Made by a program: the position numbers and the translations under genes. DNA of 6,629 nucleotides, taken from NCBI GenBank assembly GCA_021199825.1, contig JAJQHI010000028.1, forward strand, positions 1 to 6,629, in the 5' to 3' direction. The notes under the pieces were generated by a model. That model ran no database searches and had not been told where the DNA came from. It worked only from the letters and a program-made list of their open reading frames with translations. How positions within the stretch are numbered: the first letter of the stretch is position 1; every line of letters begins with the position of its first letter. This stretch comes from Bacillota bacterium. GTDB lineage: Bacteria; Bacillota; Clostridia; Oscillospirales; CAG-272. Below are positions 1-5,375 of the stretch, in pieces.

Positions 1-2
1 CC

Positions 3-281
3 GGCAATGTCTATCCCGTGCCAATCGATTTCGTCCTTTGTTTCCGGGCGGAAATTCACTATAGCGGAAAAAGAAACCGAAAGGTAAAACGGTCCGTCAG
101 GCTCAAACGAAAGTGCACGGTTGAATGTTATCTTCAGTCCCTTGTCGCCGAGAAGACGCGCAACAATTGTATCCTTGCACTGCATTTTGAGGCGCCCCGA
201 CTGCGGCTTTGTCAGCTCATAGTTCACGTTTTCGAGGAAAATCCTCTCCCCCGGCATAAAGTAATGCGAAAAATCTATCAT
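3..281 (-). CDS. Partial conserved-looking hypothetical protein (N-terminal 93 residues), possibly SecB-like
   Basis: An open frame reads from an ATG at 281 leftward off the window edge without a stop (93 codons seen; the C-terminus is missing). It starts MIDFSHYFMPGERIFLENVN. AAGGGG lies 6 nt upstream of the ATG, and a good promoter lies at 338-366, so both start and strand are well supported. The visible part has no signal peptide, no hydrophobic helix and no cysteine-rich motif. It alternates polar and hydrophobic residues, as in beta-strands, with a segment around residues 52-75 (ITFNRALSFEPDGPFYLSVS). That segment reminds me of SecB-fold chaperone-like proteins of Firmicutes, but this is only an impression and I do not assign a function. 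It is transcribed divergently from the SDR gene. Confidence 0.75.
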   Translation of the reverse strand, partial: MIDFSHYFMPGERIFLENVNYELTKPQSGRLKMQCKDTIVARLLGDKGLKITFNRALSFEPDGPFYLSVSFSAIVNFRPETKDEIDWHGIDIA

Positions 282-337
282 GGTTATCCCCTTTTTTGTT
301 ATATTCAAAGCTTAAGGCATATCCTCAAGCACATATT

Positions 338-366
338 AGTATACCACAAAATTCTCACCTCTACAA
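338..366 (-). promoter_or_regulatory. Sigma-A promoter of the partial left-edge gene
   Basis: Read on the minus strand: -35 TTGTAG (366-361), 17-bp spacer, -10 TATACT (343-338). The -10 is preceded by TGG, an extended -10. Transcription would begin near 331, about 50 nt before the ATG at 281. Confidence 0.6.
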
Positions 367-428
367 GTCCGTTTTGTATATATATTTATTTGCTTAAGCC
401 CATCCTTCCGCGAATTTGACGCGGCTGC

Positions 429-457
429 TTGCGAAAAGGGCGCTTTTATGATATAAT
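429..457 (+). promoter_or_regulatory. Sigma-A promoter upstream of the SDR gene (distal)
   Basis: -35 TTGCGA (429-434, four of six consensus bases), 17-bp spacer, perfect -10 TATAAT (452-457). Transcription would begin near 464, exactly where the first of two strong hairpins starts. This would give a leader of about 130 nt carrying both hairpins before the SDR start codon. Confidence 0.5.
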
Positions 458-461
458 AACA

Positions 462-492
462 TTGAGCAACGAAGCATAGCTTCGCTGCTCAA
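462..492. repeat. Inverted repeat 1 (14-bp stem, one mismatch, 3-nt loop)
   Basis: The arms TTGAGCAACGAAGC (462-475) and GCTTCGCTGCTCAA (479-492) are complementary except for one A-C mismatch, with the loop ATA. No T-run follows on the plus strand, so it does not look like an intrinsic terminator for the SDR transcript. It sits next to a second, unrelated hairpin and may form one small palindromic element with it. Confidence 0.7.
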
Positions 493-498
493 GTTAGA

Positions 499-525
499 TG
501 AATATTGCGCACAGCGCAATATTCA
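499..525. repeat. Inverted repeat 2 (perfect 12-bp stem, 3-nt loop)
   Basis: The arms TGAATATTGCGC (499-510) and GCGCAATATTCA (514-525) are perfectly complementary around the loop ACA. No T-run follows. Only 6 nt separate it from inverted repeat 1. Together they lie between two copies of a GCGCTT...TTATGATATA sequence (440-455 and 533-551). Confidence 0.75.
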
Positions 526-547
526 CGGTGCAGCGCTTAATTTATGA

Positions 548-553
548 TATACT
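548..553 (+). promoter_or_regulatory. Proximal -10 box (TATACT) upstream of the SDR gene, poor -35
   Basis: TATACT sits in a repeated TTATGATATA context that also contains the distal -10. No recognisable -35 lies 16-18 bp upstream (the bases there read ACGGTG). Its distance of about 33 nt from a likely TSS to the ATG at 593 would suit a short leader. It may be a weak second promoter or a relic copy of the distal one. Confidence 0.3.
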
Positions 554-592
554 TTTCACAATGATAACCTCTGTTTGACGGATGAGGTAAAT

Positions 593-1336
593 ATGATGGA
601 TACGGAACACTTCACAGCCGTAGTTACGGGCGGATCGCGCGGTATTGGTGCCGAGATATGCAGACGCATGGCAAACGAAGGCTTTCACGTTATAATCAAC
701 TACAATAATTTAAAGGAAAGCGCTACGACGCTCAAAGACGAAATCACTAAGACGGGCGGATGCGCAGATATTTATAAAGCTGACGTGAGCAAAAGCGATG
801 AGGCAGAGTCGCTGATTTCATTTGCCGTCGGCAAAGGGGCGCTTGGTGTGCTTATAAACTGCGCCGGGGTTGCCGAGCAAAAGCTTTTCACCGACATCAG
901 CGATGAGGATTGGGCGCGAATGATAGGAGTTGACCTGACGGGCACATTTTACACCTGCCGCGCCGCCGCCCGCGAAATGATACGCAACCACTCAGGGAGC
1001 ATTATCAATATCTCATCGATGTGGGGGGTGGTCGGCGCGTCGTGCGAAGTACATTATTCCGCCGCAAAGGCAGGTGTAATCGGACTTACAAAGGCGCTCG
1101 CCAAGGAATTGGGACCGTCAAATATCCGTGTAAACTGCATAGCTCCCGGAGTTATTGACACTGAGATGAACGCACACCTCTCACCTTCTGACATGAAAGC
1201 ACTGGCGGACGAAACGCCGCTTTGCCGAATAGGAAAAAAGCGCGAGATTGCTGACGCGGTGCTGTTTTTAGCGTCAGAGAGATCATCATTTATCACAGGT
1301 CAGGTGCTGACCGTTGACGGGGGAATGACTATATAA
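593..1336 (+). CDS. SDR-family NAD(P)-dependent reductase, FabG-like; probable EF-P 5-aminopentanone reductase (YmfI-like)
   Basis: This is a classical short-chain dehydrogenase/reductase of about 247 residues, full length for the family. The Rossmann dinucleotide motif TGGSRGIG is at residues 12-19, NCAG at 89-92, catalytic Ser142, Tyr155 and Lys159 (in YSAAK), then a VNCIAPGVIDTEM loop and the C-terminal ITGQVLTVDGG typical of FabG-like enzymes. The ISSMWGVVGASCEVHYSAAK stretch recalls the YmfI-type reductases that finish the 5-aminopentanol modification of elongation factor P in Firmicutes. A generic 3-oxoacyl-ACP reductase remains possible. The position normally held by the fourth catalytic residue, Asn, is Asp114. 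I chose the ATG at 593 because GAGG (584-587) lies just upstream; ATG 596 has even better spacing, while an upstream in-frame TTG (575) has no ribosome binding site. No fatty-acid genes adjoin it; it stands alone and ends in a strong terminator. It is cytoplasmic. Confidence 0.88.
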   Translation: MMDTEHFTAVVTGGSRGIGAEICRRMANEGFHVIINYNNLKESATTLKDEITKTGGCADIYKADVSKSDEAESLISFAVGKGALGVLINCAGVAEQKLFTDISDEDWARMIGVDLTGTFYTCRAAAREMIRNHSGSIINISSMWGVVGASCEVHYSAAKAGVIGLTKALAKELGPSNIRVNCIAPGVIDTEMNAHLSPSDMKALADETPLCRIGKKREIADAVLFLASERSSFITGQVLTVDGGMTI

Positions 1337-1337
1337 G

Positions 1338-1374
1338 AAAATCGGCTGCCGAATGATTCGGCAGCCGATTTTTA
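1338..1374. terminator. Bidirectional intrinsic terminator between the convergent SDR gene and pepC
   Basis: There is a perfect 16-bp stem (1338-1353 with 1357-1372) around the loop TGA, with a GC-rich core CGGCTGCCG. It is flanked by A-rich sequence on the left and T-rich on the right, so it ends in U-runs on both strands. It begins one base after the SDR stop codon and lies a few bases beyond the pepC stop, so it serves both genes. Confidence 0.9.
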
Positions 1375-1376
1375 TT

Positions 1377-2720
1377 TCAGTCAGCGAGGCTTCCTATCGG
1401 ATCCCAAGGCTCAAGCTCAATCGGCTCGGTCTTATAAATCTCCGCGAGCTCACCGAGATATTTCTTGTTGACGACAGCCTGATACACGAACTTATCAAAC
1501 CATGTGTCGGAGGCTATGTAATATCCGCCGTTAACGCCCTCGCTTCCCCAGCTGTTTTCTATCTTCCAGCGGGTAGCGTCTTTATCGTTATCGAGATTGA
1601 CGCCCGTGAGAACCATAGCGTGATTCATCATCGAATATCCCGAATCGAGCGCATCTGCCTTGGACATATCAATGTCAAGTCCGACTGCGCGTCCGACATT
1701 CATTGATACGTCGTCCCAAATGCGTGTGTCGCCCGTGCCGCGTTTGCCGCAGTCGGAGCCGAACCAAACAGGCTCGCCGTCCTTAATCTGCGAGATGATT
1801 GCCTCCTTGAATTTGTCCATGGGGAGATTCAAATGAAGCACGGGAGCGCCGCCGATTACGTTTCCGAGATAGCGCACAGTATAAAGCTTTTCATAGGGCT
1901 TATCGGACGTGGGCGCGTTTATAATGCTTACGTAATCGTCAAGCATTGTGCCTATCATCTCGTCACGGAAGGATATCGGCGTATAGCCGCGCTCTATGTG
2001 ATATTTGTCGTCCTTGTCAACATACTCAAAGTCAAACTTTTCAGGCGGGAGAGAATAGCATTCCGTGAGGAACACGAAAAGCTCGTCAAGCGCCTTATTT
2101 TTGATTGACTGAAGCTCTTCCACAGACGCGCCCGATTCCGCGGCGTGACGAAGAGCAAGCGCATTCTTTAAAAGATAAGGCGTAATAACGCTTGAGATTC
2201 CGCCCGTATTTGAGGACTGGAACGTCTCGGGCATAGCATCCTTCGGCACGATTCCGTATTTTTTTACTATGTTCGTGAACATATCCCACTGACCGCCGTC
2301 ATTGACGCCCGTGCTGAGAATATGATGAACCGTTCTATCGGTTATAGGGAGATTTGACGTGTCAATTGCCGACTCAAGGAAGTAATTGCAGCGCTCAAAC
2401 TTATCCCAGAATGCAAGATAGCTCTGTGAAAGCTCAAACTCGCCTATGTTTTTCTTTTTCGCGATAACCTCACGCAGAACGTTTGTCGCGGCGAAAAGCC
2501 AGCAGCGTCCGCTTGACTTCTGATTCGTCGCAGTCATCGTTTTGATGTCATTTGAGAATTTGAATTTCATCTCTCTGACCGAAACGGGGTCGAGCGAAAG
2601 CTTTGATATCGCGTTGGACGCGAAAATCTGCGTGCGAAGACCTGCTATCTCAGTGTCATACGACGCCTTGAACGAGCCGAGAAGCTCATCGCTTATGGGT
2701 TTGCCTGATTTTAATACCAT
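1377..2720 (-). CDS. pepC: Aminopeptidase C (bleomycin hydrolase family, peptidase C1B)
   Basis: A 447-residue cytoplasmic papain-fold cysteine aminopeptidase that trims N-terminal residues from peptides; the family forms hexameric barrels with an internal active site. The whole catalytic set is visible: Gln67 and Cys73 in NQKSSGRCWLFAATN, His367 in MMNHAMVLTG, and Asn389 in WKIENSWG. The C-terminus ends EPWDPIGSLAD; in this family the C-terminal tail reaches the active-site cleft and enforces aminopeptidase activity. Length is normal for PepC and there is no signal peptide. The ATG at 2720 is preceded at 9 nt by AAGGA (moderate site). It has its own promoter at 2785-2813 and shares a terminator with the converging SDR gene, so it is probably monocistronic. 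No sign of disruption or transfer. Confidence 0.96.
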   Translation of the reverse strand: MVLKSGKPISDELLGSFKASYDTEIAGLRTQIFASNAISKLSLDPVSVREMKFKFSNDIKTMTATNQKSSGRCWLFAATNVLREVIAKKKNIGEFELSQSYLAFWDKFERCNYFLESAIDTSNLPITDRTVHHILSTGVNDGGQWDMFTNIVKKYGIVPKDAMPETFQSSNTGGISSVITPYLLKNALALRHAAESGASVEELQSIKNKALDELFVFLTECYSLPPEKFDFEYVDKDDKYHIERGYTPISFRDEMIGTMLDDYVSIINAPTSDKPYEKLYTVRYLGNVIGGAPVLHLNLPMDKFKEAIISQIKDGEPVWFGSDCGKRGTGDTRIWDDVSMNVGRAVGLDIDMSKADALDSGYSMMNHAMVLTGVNLDNDKDATRWKIENSWGSEGVNGGYYIASDTWFDKFVYQAVVNKKYLGELAEIYKTEPIELEPWDPIGSLAD

Positions 2721-2741
2721 AATACCATTTCCTTTCGATTA

Positions 2742-2770
2742 ACCGCGGAACAAAATTCGTTTATCGCGGT
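2742..2770 (-). repeat. Inverted repeat in the pepC leader
   Basis: ACCGCG (2742-2747) and CGCGGT (2765-2770) are perfect inverted copies 17 bp apart, with a small additional GTT/AAC pairing inside. They lie between the pepC transcription start and its ribosome binding site. They could form a leader hairpin or a repressor half-site pair; nothing more can be said. Confidence 0.4.
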
Positions 2771-2784
2771 GCTTTAATACCACA

Positions 2785-2813
2785 ACTATACTATATTCGA
2801 CCGAAAAAGTCAA
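2785..2813 (-). promoter_or_regulatory. Sigma-A promoter of pepC
   Basis: Read on the minus strand: -35 TTGACT (2813-2808), 17-bp spacer, -10 TATAGT (2790-2785). Transcription would begin near 2778, about 58 nt before the pepC ATG. The promoter lies directly behind the terminator of the neighbouring membrane-protein gene, separating the two units. Confidence 0.8.
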
Positions 2814-2822
2814 GTGAATTTC

Positions 2823-2854
2823 AAAAAATCCTCCCCGCTTTTTGCGGGAAGGAT
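2823..2854 (-). terminator. Intrinsic terminator of the 105-residue membrane-protein gene
   Basis: On the minus strand the arms ATCCTTCCCGC and GCGGGGAGGAT form an 11-bp stem (one G-U wobble in RNA) around an AAAAA loop, followed immediately by TTTTTT. It lies about 16 nt past the stop codon at 2870. Confidence 0.88.
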
Positions 2855-2869
2855 AGCTGTGTTTGGCGA

Positions 2870-3187
2870 TTAAGCGTCATCGCGCTTCGCTTCATCATTC
2901 ATTTTCTTTTTATTGAGACGCCTAATGATAAATACAAAAAGCATTCCGACGAGAATCAGCGCTGCAAAGGAAAGCATGATAAGCCCAACATCCTGTGTTA
3001 TCGCATATCCGTCCCCCGCAAAAAAATCGGGCGTGGGAATAAAATATAACAGCGCGCCGACGGCAATGACCAAAGCGCAGGCAATGAGCGCGCCGATTTG
3101 AATCTTTTCGCTTTTTATGGGCACCATTATCAACGCGCCGACAGAGCATATGACCAAAAGAATTGTAGCAGCCTCTACGATATACAT
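2870..3187 (-). CDS. Small three-helix membrane protein, function unknown
   Basis: A 105-residue protein with three predicted transmembrane helices (about residues 5-23, 31-50 and 66-88) and a short loop, PTPDFFAGDGYAITQD, between helices 2 and 3. It ends in a charged tail (RRLNKKKMNDEAKRDDA) that should be cytoplasmic by the positive-inside rule. That places the N-terminus outside and the 2-3 loop outside. There is no clear cleavable signal peptide, cysteine pair or catalytic motif, and I do not recognise the family. The gene is well supported: GGAGGTG lies 7 nt before the ATG, a near-perfect promoter stands at 3225-3253, and a terminator follows. It is divergent from the MATE gene but has its own terminator before pepC, so it is probably a single-gene unit. 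Its promoter spacer holds a G7 run. Confidence 0.85.
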   Translation of the reverse strand: MYIVEAATILLVICSVGALIMVPIKSEKIQIGALIACALVIAVGALLYFIPTPDFFAGDGYAITQDVGLIMLSFAALILVGMLFVFIIRRLNKKKMNDEAKRDDA

Positions 3188-3224
3188 TAAAGTTCACCTC
3201 CGTATCCTTTATTAACTCGCTTAT

Positions 3225-3253
3225 ATTATACTTTGTTTTGCCCCCCCAGTCAA
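3225..3253 (-). promoter_or_regulatory. Sigma-A promoter of the small membrane-protein gene with a G7 spacer tract
   Basis: Read on the minus strand: -35 TTGACT (3253-3248), 17-bp spacer starting with seven consecutive G, perfect -10 TATAAT (3230-3225). The leader is short (about 30 nt) and leads to GGAGGTG. A gain or loss of one G would move the spacer to 18 or 16 bp. Confidence 0.88.
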
Positions 3254-3341
3254 CACTTTTTTTGAATTTCAAAAATATTTTTTCAGGCGGTTTAATCGCA
3301 CGCATCCCCGCTCGATACGCGAAAATTTTTTGAGTTTCCGC

Positions 3342-3369
3342 TTGACAATTCGCCAAAGTCGAGTATAAT
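3342..3369 (+). promoter_or_regulatory. Sigma-A promoter of the MATE transporter gene
   Basis: Consensus -35 TTGACA (3342-3347), 16-bp spacer, consensus -10 TATAAT (3364-3369). Transcription would begin near 3376, giving a leader of about 95 nt, which is long for a gene with such a simple promoter and has room for a folded RNA. Confidence 0.88.
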
Positions 3370-3395
3370 ATATTTCGCGTTAAATACTTGACTCT

Positions 3396-3464
3396 GCGGC
3401 GAGGATGCCGGACCACAACGATGTGATCCGCTCCTCGCTACAATAGTGCCAAAATTCAGGAGGG
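3396..3464 (+). promoter_or_regulatory. Structured leader RNA of the MATE gene, candidate translational riboswitch
   Basis: The leader folds into a long hairpin. The outer stem GCGAGGA/TCCTCGC (3399-3405 with 3432-3438) is followed by a small asymmetric internal loop, then CGGA/TCCG (3409-3412 with 3427-3430), a C-A mismatch, and CACA/TGTG (3414-3417 with 3422-3425) closed by an ACGA loop (3418-3421). The outer right arm contains CTCCT (3431-3435), which can instead pair with AGGAG of the ribosome binding site (3458-3462). CGGC/GCCG (3397-3400 with 3407-3410) offers another competing hairpin. No U-run is present, so control would be translational. MATE genes of Clostridia are known targets of guanidine-IV (mepA motif) riboswitches; I cannot confirm that this sequence fits that consensus. 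Confidence 0.4.
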
Positions 3465-3471
3465 AATGGTA

Positions 3472-4833
3472 ATGGCAAAGGATCTTACCGTAGGAAAACC
3501 ATCGTCGGTGCTCTGGAGATTCTGCCTTCCGCTTTTCGGGAGCGTGATTTTCCAGCAGCTTTACAACATTGCTGACAGTCTTGTCGCGGGCAAATTTATC
3601 GGAAACGACGCCCTCGCCGCTGTCGGAAACAGCTATGAAATAACTCTTATTTTCATAGCGTTCGCGTTCGGGTGCAATGTAGGCTGCTCCGTTGTTGTGT
3701 CGCGTCTTTTCGGCGCAAAAAAGCTGTCGGACATGAAAACAGCGGTTTACACAACACTCATAGCGTCAGGCGTTCTCTGTGCGGTTCTCATGCTCATTGG
3801 CTTTCTGTCATGTGAGGAGCTGATGGTTCTCATCAACACTCCTGATGAGGTAATGGAGGATTCGCTTCTTTACCTGCGCATTTACATAGCGGGGCTTCCA
3901 TTTCTCTTTTATTATAACATCTCAACCGGTATATTCTCCGCTCTCGGAGACTCAAAAACTCCGTTTTACTTTCTTGCCGCGTCAAGCACGGTAAATATCT
4001 TTGTCGATATTCTCTTTGTCACTGTATTTGATCTTCGAGTCGCGGGCGTCGCCCTTGCCACATTTATATGCCAGGGCATCAGCTGCATTTTTGCGCTGAT
4101 TGTTGTAATTCACAGGTTTTCAAAAATAAAAACAGAGGGCAAAGCGGCAGTCTTTTCAGCGGGACTGCTCAGAAGCATCGCTAAGGTCGCAATTCCAAGC
4201 ATTATTCAGCAGAGCTTTATTTCTGTGGGAAATATTGTAATTCAGGGGACCATAAACAGCTTCGGCACTGAGGTTATGGCGGGCTATTCGGGCGCTATAA
4301 AGCTCAACAACTTAGTAATCACAAGCCTTACAACCATCTCGACGGGAATGTCCAATTTCACGGCTCAGAACGCCGGTGCAGGCAAGCTTTCACGCATTGA
4401 CGAGGGCTTTCGCGCCTCGCTCAAAATGGTTTATATCATATGCCTTCCGTTCGTTCTCTTTTATTTTTTCTTCGGCAAATACGGGCTTTTGCTCTTTATA
4501 AATGACGCGACGGGTGAGGCTATGCAGGCGGGCATTACCTTCCTTCGTATCGTTCCGCCATTCTATTTTGTGGTTGCGACGAAGCAGATGGCAGACAGCA
4601 CCCTTCGCGGGACGGGTCTTATGGGACGCTTCATGGTATCTACCTTCACTGATCTTTTTTTGCGCGTCGCGCTCTCAATTATACTCTCCACGCTTTTGAA
4701 TTCCTCCGTTGGAATATGGATGTCATGGCCTATAGGCTGGATTATCTCAACCGTAATGTCTCTCTTCTTCTATTATACGACACCGTGGAAACGTGATATT
4801 AAAAAATCAAGCGGTGAACCAACAGCAGCCTAA
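3472..4833 (+). CDS. MATE-family multidrug/toxic compound efflux transporter (MepA/NorM-like)
   Basis: A 453-residue inner-membrane protein with about 12 transmembrane helices, normal length for the family, expected to export cationic drugs or organic cations in exchange for Na+ or H+. Family hallmarks are clear: opening DLTVGKPSSVLWRFCLPLF, then YNIADSLVAGKFIGNDALAAVG (residues 31-52), SRLFGAKK near 77-84, GDSKTP at 159-164, NIFVDILFV at 175-183, and in the C-terminal half a second lobe with STLRGTGLMGRFM. A short hydrophilic basic tail ends the protein. I prefer the ATG at 3472, 7 nt after AGGAGGG; an in-frame ATG at 3466 almost touches that site. It follows its own consensus promoter and a folded leader RNA. 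Exact substrate cannot be read from sequence. Confidence 0.95.
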   Translation: MAKDLTVGKPSSVLWRFCLPLFGSVIFQQLYNIADSLVAGKFIGNDALAAVGNSYEITLIFIAFAFGCNVGCSVVVSRLFGAKKLSDMKTAVYTTLIASGVLCAVLMLIGFLSCEELMVLINTPDEVMEDSLLYLRIYIAGLPFLFYYNISTGIFSALGDSKTPFYFLAASSTVNIFVDILFVTVFDLRVAGVALATFICQGISCIFALIVVIHRFSKIKTEGKAAVFSAGLLRSIAKVAIPSIIQQSFISVGNIVIQGTINSFGTEVMAGYSGAIKLNNLVITSLTTISTGMSNFTAQNAGAGKLSRIDEGFRASLKMVYIICLPFVLFYFFFGKYGLLLFINDATGEAMQAGITFLRIVPPFYFVVATKQMADSTLRGTGLMGRFMVSTFTDLFLRVALSIILSTLLNSSVGIWMSWPIGWIISTVMSLFFYYTTPWKRDIKKSSGEPTAA

Positions 4834-4839
4834 TCATGA

Positions 4840-4870
4840 TTTGAAAAATTGAAAATTTTGATTTTTCAAA
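4840..4870. repeat. A/T-only inverted repeat downstream of the MATE gene
   Basis: TTTGAAAAAT (4840-4849) and ATTTTTCAAA (4861-4870) are perfect inverted copies, and the intervening bases can extend the stem with wobble pairs. It starts 7 nt after the MATE stop. It lacks a GC-rich core and a trailing U-run, so it would be a weak terminator at best; read-through into the DUF378 gene is plausible. Confidence 0.5.
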
Positions 4871-4918
4871 AGCCACGCCGAACGTATGAAACGCGAATTT
4901 CGCGGCAAACTATTTACC

Positions 4919-4956
4919 GTGACGCGGTATGTGACGCGCCGTGACGGAACATTCCG
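4919..4956. repeat. Iterated GTGACGCG motif and palindrome upstream of the DUF378 gene
   Basis: GTGACGCG occurs at 4919-4926 and 4931-4938 and GTGACGG at 4941-4947, spaced 12 and 10 bp apart, about one helical turn. A CGGAA-CA-TTCCG palindrome (4945-4956) overlaps the last copy, and an inverted near-copy (GTTCAC preceded by CGC) follows at 4956-4963. This arrangement looks like a cluster of protein-binding sites, but no promoter is evident beside it. Confidence 0.35.
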
Positions 4957-5011
4957 CGTTCACTATTTGGAGGGAGCTTATTATCCCTTCATTATTGAGG
5001 ACTTGGCTAAT

Positions 5012-5233
5012 ATGATGATAATGGATAAGATTTCGCTCGTGCTTGTCATAATCGGCGCGCTCAACTGGGGAAGCATAGGGCTGTTCCGGTTCGACGCTGT
5101 TGGCTGGATATGCGGCGGGCAGGCTACAGTTTTGGCACGTATAATTTATACTGTCGTCGCGCTCGCGGGTCTTTGGTGCATATCTCTTCTTTTCAGAAAC
5201 ACCGAAACGTCGGAATCGGGCAGCATGGATTAA
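5012..5233 (+). CDS. Small DUF378-family membrane protein
   Basis: A 73-residue protein of the DUF378 type, a widespread family of short two-helix membrane proteins of unknown function. The diagnostic part is SLVLVIIGALNWGSIGLFRFD, where helix 1 ends in the NWG motif. It is followed by a GG-containing turn, VLARIIYTVVALAGLW (helix 2) and a short polar tail. The open frame extends upstream to an ATG at 4886, but that part is basic, not hydrophobic, has no ribosome binding site before it and is unlike the family, so I start at 5012. ATGs at 5015 and 5021 are alternatives. GAGGA (4997-5001) lies 10 nt before 5012, a little far. A stronger GGAGGG at 4969-4974 has no in-frame ATG, GTG or TTG at normal spacing. 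It may depend on MATE read-through, as no clear promoter is visible. Confidence 0.85.
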   Translation: MMIMDKISLVLVIIGALNWGSIGLFRFDAVGWICGGQATVLARIIYTVVALAGLWCISLLFRNTETSESGSMD

Positions 5234-5319
5234 TTCCCGAAGATATAAAACGAGACCTTTTCGGTAAATTAAACAAGAGGAAACCGATTTTCCTGCGAAT
5301 TATTTGCGCTCCGCGCCAC

Positions 5320-5348
5320 TTGACAACACGTGATGCGGGGCGTATAAT
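5320..5348 (+). promoter_or_regulatory. Sigma-A promoter of serC-serA
   Basis: Perfect -35 TTGACA (5320-5325), 17-bp spacer, perfect -10 TATAAT (5343-5348). The start near 5355 leaves only about 20 nt before the serC ATG, so there is no room for a T-box or riboswitch. Control, if any, would act at the DNA level. Confidence 0.93.
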
Positions 5349-5375
5349 ATTTAAAATAACTTATGAGGTGACGCT

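Noticed and set aside
18..419. 133-codon plus-strand frame at the left edge
   Set aside because: It is the antisense of the better-supported minus-strand gene, lacks a ribosome binding site and spans that gene's promoter.
462..525. Twin hairpins as a transcription attenuator for the SDR gene
   Set aside because: Neither hairpin is followed by a run of T on the plus strand, so an intrinsic terminator or attenuator is not supported.
575..592. TTG at 575 as the start of the SDR gene
   Set aside because: No ribosome binding site precedes it, and GAGG at 584-587 is well placed for the ATG at 593 or 596. The extra six residues do not belong to the SDR fold.
2922..3416. 164-codon minus-strand frame overlapping the small membrane protein
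   Set aside because: It covers the promoters of two genes and is out of frame with the convincing 105-residue gene that has its own strong signals; its protein is rich in Arg, Cys and His, as off-frame translations are.
3414..3425. Guanidine-II (mini-ykkC) riboswitch, suggested by the ACGA tetraloop
   Set aside because: That class needs two hairpins with ACGR loops. Only one is present in the leader, so I keep the leader unclassified.
3466..3471. ATG 3466 as the MATE start
   Set aside because: It lies 1 nt after AGGAGGG, too close for initiation; ATG 3472 is at 7 nt. The same reasoning rejects ATG 6469 for serA.
4886..5011. N-terminal extension of the DUF378 protein from ATG 4886
   Set aside because: No ribosome binding site; the 42 residues are basic and polar, unlike the family, and coincide with a repeat- and palindrome-rich gap that looks intergenic.
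5261..5294. Terminator between the DUF378 gene and serC
   Set aside because: TCGGT/ACCGA (5261-5265 with 5283-5287) gives only a 5-bp stem with a 17-nt loop before TTTT, and the alternative AGGAAA/TTTCCT hairpin (5278-5294) has no U-run. Both are too weak to call.
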